64,000 bases of DNA from Planctomycetaceae bacterium. GTDB lineage: Bacteria > Planctomycetota > Planctomycetia > Pirellulales > Thermoguttaceae. Where the stretch lies: NCBI GenBank assembly GCA_012719125.1, contig JAAYAY010000026.1, forward strand, positions 30,659 through 94,658, given 5' to 3'. Shown in pieces: positions 58,885 through 64,000 of this stretch. How positions within the stretch are numbered: position 1 is the first letter of the stretch; the number at the start of each line of letters is the position of its first letter. Position numbers and translations under genes: made by a program. The notes under the pieces were generated by a model that was not told the origin of the DNA, ran no database searches, and was given only the letters and a program-made list of their open reading frames with translations.

Positions 58885-59781
58885 ATGAACGGTACCCTGC
58901 TGATCGGATATGACGTGGAGCGAATCCCGGGCCGCGTGCCCGGCGAGAAATGGGTCGGCCGGCCGCTGCCCCATGACACGGCCGAGACGTTTCTCGATGC
59001 GGCCCTGCGGGTCCATCGCGAGTTGGGCGTACCCGCCACGCTGTTTGTTGTCGGCTGCAATATCGAGCGGCTCCGGCCGCAACTGGAGGCCTGCCTCGCG
59101 TCGGGCCTGTTCGAGATCGCCCAGCACACCTACGAGCATTACCCGCTCAAAACCGTGGTCGAGGAAAGCCCCGACAACGTCTATCTGCCCGGCCTGCCCT
59201 TCGATCGCATCGAGGAACAACTGGCCCGGCCGGTCGAACTGCTCCGGCGCCATCTGGGCGTGCACTGCCGGGGCGTCACGGCGCCCTATTCTTACTACCG
59301 CGGGCTGGCCGACCGGCCCGACGTGCTCGAAATCATCGCCCGCCACGGCATGTCCTACGTCCGCTCCTGCGGGCGGAACTGCCACGACTACTTCCCGGCC
59401 GACTGGGACGTGCAGCCGTTCTGGTACGCTCGCCAGGGATTCCCCGATCTGCTGGAGACTCCCATGCAGGGCTGGATCGACGCCCAGTGGCGCCGCGAGC
59501 ACGGCTGGCACAACTGGGCCGCCTACCACGACCACCTCAAGGAGCAGGTCGATCGCGTGGCGGCGGCCGGCCTGTGCTGGTCGCACTGCCAGCACGATTG
59601 GACGAGCGTCCTCTGCGACGAGCCGCTGGCCTGGACGCAGCGGTTCCTCGAGTACGCCGCCCCGCGACTGGAGATCATGACTCACTACCAATTCTACCAA
59701 CGTATGCGGCGTCTTCGCGACGAAGCCGCTTCGCAATCACTTCTTCCCGGAGCGTCGACTGATGCGAGTGCCGACCGATAG
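58885..59781 (+). CDS. NodB-type polysaccharide deacetylase-like protein (cluster gene 12)
   Basis: A 298-residue protein without signal peptide. GYDVE at the first beta-strand supplies the catalytic Asp in place of TFDDG, and FEIAQHTYEHYP contains the HxxxH metal motif. GVHCRGVTAPYSYYRGLADR and WSHCQHDWTS fit the later NodB blocks. Cytoplasmic carbohydrate-esterase-4-like members can remove acetyl or other acyl groups from small sugars. It starts one base after nagB, suggesting deacetylation before deamination, and overlaps the next gene by 20 bp. Confidence 0.83.
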   Translation: MNGTLLIGYDVERIPGRVPGEKWVGRPLPHDTAETFLDAALRVHRELGVPATLFVVGCNIERLRPQLEACLASGLFEIAQHTYEHYPLKTVVEESPDNVYLPGLPFDRIEEQLARPVELLRRHLGVHCRGVTAPYSYYRGLADRPDVLEIIARHGMSYVRSCGRNCHDYFPADWDVQPFWYARQGFPDLLETPMQGWIDAQWRREHGWHNWAAYHDHLKEQVDRVAAAGLCWSHCQHDWTSVLCDEPLAWTQRFLEYAAPRLEIMTHYQFYQRMRRLRDEAASQSLLPGASTDASADR

Positions 59782-61204
59782 TTACCTGAACGAATTCCTC
59801 TATACCGAACTGGCCGACGTCGTGGGCCCCGAGAACGTGTCGACGAGCCAGGCCGACAAGATCGCCTATTCCTGCGACTACTATTGGATTCCCGAACTGT
59901 GGATCGACCGCGGCCGCCCCAGCCCCGAGCCCGACGTCGTGGTGCATCCGCGCACCGCCGAAGAAGTCTCGCAGATCTGCCGGATTGCCGCCAACTACAA
60001 AATCCCGCTGACCACCTGGGGCGGCGGCTCCGGCTCGCAGGGCGGCGCCCTGCCGATCCACGGCGGCATCGTGCTCGACACCAAGAAACTCAACCGCATC
60101 CTCGAAATCGACAAGACTTCGCTCACGGTCACCGCCGAGACCGGGATCATCATGCAGCACCTGGAATGGGAATTGGAGCGGGAAGGCTTCGGCACGATGC
60201 ACGAGCCCGCCTCGATCGGCTGCGCCACGCTGGGCGGGTTCCTCGCCCATCGCGGCACCGGCGTCCTCTCCACCAAGTACGGCAAGATCGAAGACATGGT
60301 CATGGCCCTGGAGGCGGTGCTTGCCGACGGCACCATCATCAACACCCTGCCCGTTCCCCGGCACGCCTCCGGCCCGGACCTGAGCCAACTGTTTCTCGGC
60401 TCCGAGGGGACCTTCGGCGTGATGACCAAGGCCACGCTCAAGATCCATCCGCTCCCCGAGGTCCGCCGTTTCCATGCCTTCGTCTTTCCCGACCTGCACA
60501 CCGGGTTGGAGGCGGGCCGCCAACTGATGGTCCGCCGCCTGCGGCCGTCCGTCATTCGCTTGTACGACGAGGCCGAGACTCGCCGCCTGATCCGCCGCGT
60601 GTTGGGAATCGACAAGGAAGGTGCCTACCTCGTCTTCGGTTTCGACGGCGACCGCGACCTGGTCGATCTGGAACTCTCCAAGGCTCTGGCCATCTGCCGG
60701 TCCTTTCCCCACGAAGACCTGGGCCCCGACCTGGGCCAGGACTGGTGGGACCATCGCTACGATTTCTTCTTTCCCAACCACATGTTCCACCTGCCCCAGG
60801 CCTTCGGCACGCTCGACACCGTGGCCACGTTTGCCAACATCGAGAACGTGTACCGCGCCATGAAACAGGTCGTCGAAGAACAGTTCCCCATGGCCCGCTA
60901 CATCGGCCATTTCTCGCACTGGTACGAATGGGGCTGCATGCTCTACGCTCGGTTCATCATCGACGATCCGCCCCAGGACGCCCACGAAGCGGCCCAGCTC
61001 TACAATCGCGTCTGGGACGCCTGCCTGCGGGCCGCCATGCAGCAGGGCGGTTTGCTGAACGAACACCACGGCATCGGCCTCAAACTCGGCCGCCTGATGC
61101 GGGAGCTCTATGGCCCGGCTTACACCGTCCTGGAGAACATCAAGCGCGCGATCGACCCCAATAACATCATGAATCCCGGCAAGATGGGATTTCAGAGCCG
61201 CTAG
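59762..61204 (+). CDS. FAD-linked oxidase, GlcD/D-lactate dehydrogenase family (cluster gene 13)
   Basis: A 480-residue flavoprotein. The FAD-binding-4 domain (about 40-225) includes VVHPRTAEEVSQICRIAANY, PLTTWGGGSGSQGGALPI and ASIGCATLGGFLAHRGTGVL. The C-terminal FAD-oxidase-C domain ends LLNEHHGIGLKLGRLMREL and NNIMNPGKMGF. Members oxidise 2-hydroxy acids such as glycolate, D-lactate or D-2-hydroxyglutarate. It is paired with the CCG Fe-S protein that follows, as in GlcDF. Overlaps the deacetylase gene by 20 bp. Confidence 0.92.
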   Translation: MRVPTDSYLNEFLYTELADVVGPENVSTSQADKIAYSCDYYWIPELWIDRGRPSPEPDVVVHPRTAEEVSQICRIAANYKIPLTTWGGGSGSQGGALPIHGGIVLDTKKLNRILEIDKTSLTVTAETGIIMQHLEWELEREGFGTMHEPASIGCATLGGFLAHRGTGVLSTKYGKIEDMVMALEAVLADGTIINTLPVPRHASGPDLSQLFLGSEGTFGVMTKATLKIHPLPEVRRFHAFVFPDLHTGLEAGRQLMVRRLRPSVIRLYDEAETRRLIRRVLGIDKEGAYLVFGFDGDRDLVDLELSKALAICRSFPHEDLGPDLGQDWWDHRYDFFFPNHMFHLPQAFGTLDTVATFANIENVYRAMKQVVEEQFPMARYIGHFSHWYEWGCMLYARFIIDDPPQDAHEAAQLYNRVWDACLRAAMQQGGLLNEHHGIGLKLGRLMRELYGPAYTVLENIKRAIDPNNIMNPGKMGFQSR

Positions 61205-61299
61205 CGAAGCCACTGATTCTCTTCACGAATGGCCATGAGAGACTCGCTCGTCTTGTTAAGGCCACCAAAACCTTTCGTTGAATTCACGAGACTCGAACG

Positions 61300-62415
61300 A
61301 TGCTGATTTCAGAACATACATCCACCATTGAAGCCTGCCGCTTCTGTTTCATGTGCCGCCACGTCTGTACGGTCGGCGTGATCGGCGGCCGCGAGTCGGA
61401 CATTCCCCGCGGCAAGGGCTTGATCCTGTTCAAGGTTCTCAAGGGCCACGCCGACTACAGCCCCGACCTGGTCGACGCGCTATACCGCTGCTGCCTGTGC
61501 GGCCTGTGCGAGACCTGGTGCAAGGCCGACTGCCGTCCGCCGGACGCCATCCTGGCGGCACGCGCCGACATAGTCGCTCAGGGCAAGGAACCCGTCGCGG
61601 TTCGCCGGATCAAAGATCACCTGCTCCAGACCGGCAACCCTTTCGGGCTTCCGGCCGAAGAACGATTCCAGGCGCTCGGCGGCCCGGACCTGTTCCGTGG
61701 GCAGGCCGAGGTCGTCTACTACGTGGGATGCGATACGGCCTACCGGCAGCCGCAGATCGCTACTGCAATGCTGAAGATCCTCGGCGCAGCGAATGCGGAT
61801 TTCACCCTCTTGCCCAACGAGCGCTCGACGGGCAAGCCCCTGTCGCTGCTCGGTTATCGGGACGAAGCCCGGACGATGGCCGAACAGCTTGCGGCCGAAA
61901 TCCGGGGCGTACGGCCCAAACTGCTAGTGACAACCTGCCCCAGCGCCTTCGACGCGTTCAAGACGGACTATCCGGCTATGGGAATCGACCTGGCCGGCGT
62001 CGAAGTCCTGCACGCCGCCCAGTACGTCGATCGTCTGATCGAGCAGGGCGCCGTCGTTCCACGCAAGCAGCCTGCCGCCATCGCCACCTTCTTGGACGGC
62101 ACCTATCTGGGCCGCACCCATGCCGTTTATGACGAGCCGCGGAGGATCCTCGGTGCGTTTGCCGGCCTGACCTTGGGAGAAATGGTGTGGGCGCGGGAGC
62201 TGGCCTACTCCTGCGGCGAACCCGGCGGCGTGTTTCACTTGCTTCATCCGGAACTGAGTGGCAGAATGGCCGCACGCGTGTTGGAGGAGGCCGCCAAGAC
62301 CGGCGCCGACGTCCTGATTACCGCCTGCCCCACGACTCTGGAGTTGTTGCAGAAGGGCAACCACACGAAGCTGAAGTTACGCGATCTTGTCGAGGTCGTC
62401 GCCGCCGCACTATAG
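61300..62415 (+). CDS. (Fe-S)-binding oxidoreductase subunit with CCG domains (cluster gene 14)
   Basis: A 371-residue partner of the flavoprotein. Two 4Fe-4S motifs lie at the N-terminus: CRFCFMCRHVC (C13, C16, C19, C23) and CCLCGLCETWC. The CCG-like part includes YYVGCDTAYRQP, TTCPSAFDAF and YSCGEPGGVFH, for further cluster binding as in GlcF or heterodisulfide reductase B. It passes electrons from the hydroxy-acid oxidase to the quinone pool or another acceptor. Separated by 95 bp from the FAD gene. Confidence 0.9.
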   Translation: MLISEHTSTIEACRFCFMCRHVCTVGVIGGRESDIPRGKGLILFKVLKGHADYSPDLVDALYRCCLCGLCETWCKADCRPPDAILAARADIVAQGKEPVAVRRIKDHLLQTGNPFGLPAEERFQALGGPDLFRGQAEVVYYVGCDTAYRQPQIATAMLKILGAANADFTLLPNERSTGKPLSLLGYRDEARTMAEQLAAEIRGVRPKLLVTTCPSAFDAFKTDYPAMGIDLAGVEVLHAAQYVDRLIEQGAVVPRKQPAAIATFLDGTYLGRTHAVYDEPRRILGAFAGLTLGEMVWARELAYSCGEPGGVFHLLHPELSGRMAARVLEEAAKTGADVLITACPTTLELLQKGNHTKLKLRDLVEVVAAAL

Positions 62416-62476
62416 ATGGCCTTGCGTGATTCGTGGAGGAGACAGAACGCTGCCACCCGGACAAGGAGTTTCAATC

Positions 62477-63634
62477 ATGGTCCAAGTCGTCGCCCCGCTA
62501 TGCGTGATGGGTTTGGGGTTGTGCTTCTCGCTCTGGGGAGCCATCAGCGTGAAGCTGATGCCGCGGCTGGGGATCGACAAGGGGCAGTTCGGCACCCTCA
62601 TCTCCCTGTTCATGGGCTCCTGCCTGGTCCTGTCGCTGGTCATGGGCGTGGTGCTCGACAGCGTGGGCTACATGCCGGTGGCCGTGTTCGGCTTCGCCAT
62701 GACCTCCGTGTGCCTGTTTCTGCTCGCCTACGCCAAGACTTTCCCCGTGGTCCTTGGGACTTGTGTTCTGCTGGGCGCCGGGGCCATGGCGCTCAACGCG
62801 TCGGGAAACACGCTGGCCACGCTCGTCTTCTTCGGCGGCAATAATCCGGCGGCCGCCAGCAACCTGACCAACGTCTTTTTCGGCGCCGGCATCATGCTCA
62901 CGCCCTTGACGGTGAGCTTCCTCTTCCGCAAGACGACCTACGAGCGAACCCTCTCCCTGCTGGCAATCGCGGTCCTGCTCCCCGTGGCGGCGGCCGTGCT
63001 GGCAACCTATCCGAAAAGCAACGCCGCCTTTGCCTTCTCTGCCGCCGTGGGCCTCCTTGGCGAGCCCGCCCTGTGGGTCGGCGGCCTGGTTCTTTTCTGC
63101 TGCTTCAGCCTCGATACGACCCTGAAGAGCTGGCTACCCACGTTCGGCAAAGAGGTGATGACACAAGCCAATCCGGAGCGCGAGGTCGACGCGGTCGACG
63201 CATCGGCCCTGCGTCTGCTCGTCTGGTTCGCCGCCGGGATGATGCTGAGCCGGCTCCTCGCCAGCAACGTTCCGTTCATCACCGACTATGGCGTCTGGTT
63301 CGTTTCCGCCGCAGGACTGGCCTCTGGGATCGTCATCTTTGCCATGATCCGAACCGGCAGTCCCACCCAGGTGATCTACCTGGCGGCCATGGCCGGGTTC
63401 ATTTTCGGGCTCTCCTTCCCAACGACTCTGGGCGTCACCTTCGCCAAGTTCCCCAAGGAGGTCCGCGGCAGCGTGTTCGGAGTCGTGTTCGCGATCGGCC
63501 TGCTCGGCTCCGTCATCATGCCCAAGGCGATGGGAAACGCCGCCCGGGGCTCCACCGTCCAGAAGAGCCTCAAGCTCCTGCTGCCGCTGTGCGTGCTGCA
63601 GATCATTCTGGCCATCGTGCTCGGCTGGGTCTGA
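62477..63634 (+). CDS. MFS transporter (cluster gene 15)
   Basis: A 385-residue polytopic protein, twelve hydrophobic segments. VMGLGLCFSLWGAISVKLMP opens TM1 and FGTLISLFMGSCLVLSLVMG follows; LTNVFFGAGIMLTPLTVSF with nearby FFGGNNPAAASN resembles the FucP-type sugar:H+ symporter group. Short cytoplasmic links contain SVGYMP and FPKEVRG. Substrate not assignable. The ATG at 62477 has AAGGAG about nine bases upstream; the frame from 62387 overlaps the Fe-S gene and is rejected. Last gene of the cluster. Confidence 0.85.
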   Translation: MVQVVAPLCVMGLGLCFSLWGAISVKLMPRLGIDKGQFGTLISLFMGSCLVLSLVMGVVLDSVGYMPVAVFGFAMTSVCLFLLAYAKTFPVVLGTCVLLGAGAMALNASGNTLATLVFFGGNNPAAASNLTNVFFGAGIMLTPLTVSFLFRKTTYERTLSLLAIAVLLPVAAAVLATYPKSNAAFAFSAAVGLLGEPALWVGGLVLFCCFSLDTTLKSWLPTFGKEVMTQANPEREVDAVDASALRLLVWFAAGMMLSRLLASNVPFITDYGVWFVSAAGLASGIVIFAMIRTGSPTQVIYLAAMAGFIFGLSFPTTLGVTFAKFPKEVRGSVFGVVFAIGLLGSVIMPKAMGNAARGSTVQKSLKLLLPLCVLQIILAIVLGWV

Positions 63635-64000
63635 GCCGAAGGCGGCGCAGCGGGTGAGCCGGTCTCGAAGGCCGGTTGACCATAGCCAACTGTGGGGTCG
63701 GGAGTTGGTCAACGGGCGGACGATTCTGCCAATATCTTCGGCCCGGCCTCAGAGTTCAAGGGATCCGGCCACCTAACCCCGTCCGGTCAAAATAGTCGAA
63801 CGGTGCTTTTGATCCGTGGCAGCTTGGACTTACAGCAATGATGGGCGCCGAATCTCGGCCGCGTTTGGGGCATGTTGTGAATCCCAGCGAGGGCTGGCAC
63901 ACTGCCGGAACCCCCGATTCTGGCAGTTCACGCGGACCTTGAGCGCGGAAGCACGCGAGACAAGGTAGTCGAAATCATGCCGCCCGACGATAGTACCGCA
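63635..64000. other. Gene-free end of the window
   Basis: No protein-like reading frame. A weak hairpin, GTTGACCA (63675-63682) with TGGTCAAC (63706-63713), lies about 40 bp after the final stop; it has no T-run but could mark the end of the transcript. The rest shows nothing recognisable. Confidence 0.5.

Overview
The window is high-GC bacterial chromosome from a planctomycete, most probably a Pirellulales-like lineage. The evidence is gene content: a DUF1559 pseudopilin (prepilin N-terminus plus H-X9-DG tail), two small proteins starting NPYESP, a TM-anchored squalene-cyclase-repeat protein, Tat-exported Gfo/Idh/MocA oxidoreductases, an FGE-sulfatase-like protein, a secreted beta-helix protein and an LRR/secretin-STN-like protein. 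No rRNA, tRNA, CRISPR array, transposase or prophage gene was found.

Layout. 0.4-3.5 kb: MoxR ATPase, DUF58 protein, HAD hydrolase. 3.7-7.7 kb: a tightly overlapping set made of a Tes-like radical SAM enzyme (COG1964 type, three Cys-rich regions), an Lgt-like membrane protein, an ICMT/PEMT-like membrane methyltransferase and two NPYESP paralogues; it looks like a lipid-modification cluster. 7.8-10.6 kb: a large secreted glycosidase-like protein. 10.6-11.6 kb: gene-poor, with a DUF4365-like fragment and palindromes. 11.6-21.9 kb: CheV-like protein, degenerate HtrA-like protein with a nested PDZ, hemolysin-III-like protein, RND/MMPL exporter, RmlD-like SDR, PD-(D/E)XK-like protein, squalene-repeat protein and a secreted hypothetical. 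22-27.5 kb: small secreted Cys/His protein, DUF1559 protein, Mg-chelatase-like ATPase, DUF2461 and an aldolase-like TIM barrel. 27.7-38.5 kb: beta-helix protein, DUF4160/DUF2442 pair, PAS-AraC regulator, FGE-like protein, two paralogous TIM-barrel proteins, a sugar-phosphate isomerase-like protein, SMP-30 protein and LRR/STN protein. 38.7-43.7 kb: ABC ATPase, permease and a translationally coupled 757-residue helical protein. 44.2-45 kb: hexapeptide acyltransferase.

45.1-63.6 kb: the most striking region. A XylR-type regulator is divergent from about fifteen same-strand genes with very short gaps: two isomerase/epimerase TIM barrels, three Gfo/Idh/MocA dehydrogenases (two with Tat signals), an FSA-type aldolase, an L-fucose-isomerase-like protein, a clear IolB, an FGGY kinase, two MFS transporters, NagB, a NodB-type deacetylase, and a GlcD-like flavoprotein with a CCG Fe-S partner. 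It resembles an inositol-type catabolic set (IolB, IolG-like, IolE/I-like) in which the IolC kinase and IolJ aldolase seem replaced by FGGY and FSA enzymes and IolD is absent. I infer an undescribed carbohydrate/cyclitol/deoxyuronate route.

Repeats are abundant. Four copies of a ~135-bp MITE-like element with 16-bp terminal inverted repeats are each flanked by a 10-bp direct repeat. Two ~185-bp AT-rich elements lie in opposite orientation, and several different strong palindromes sit in intergenic gaps; one double palindrome is inserted in frame within a coding sequence.
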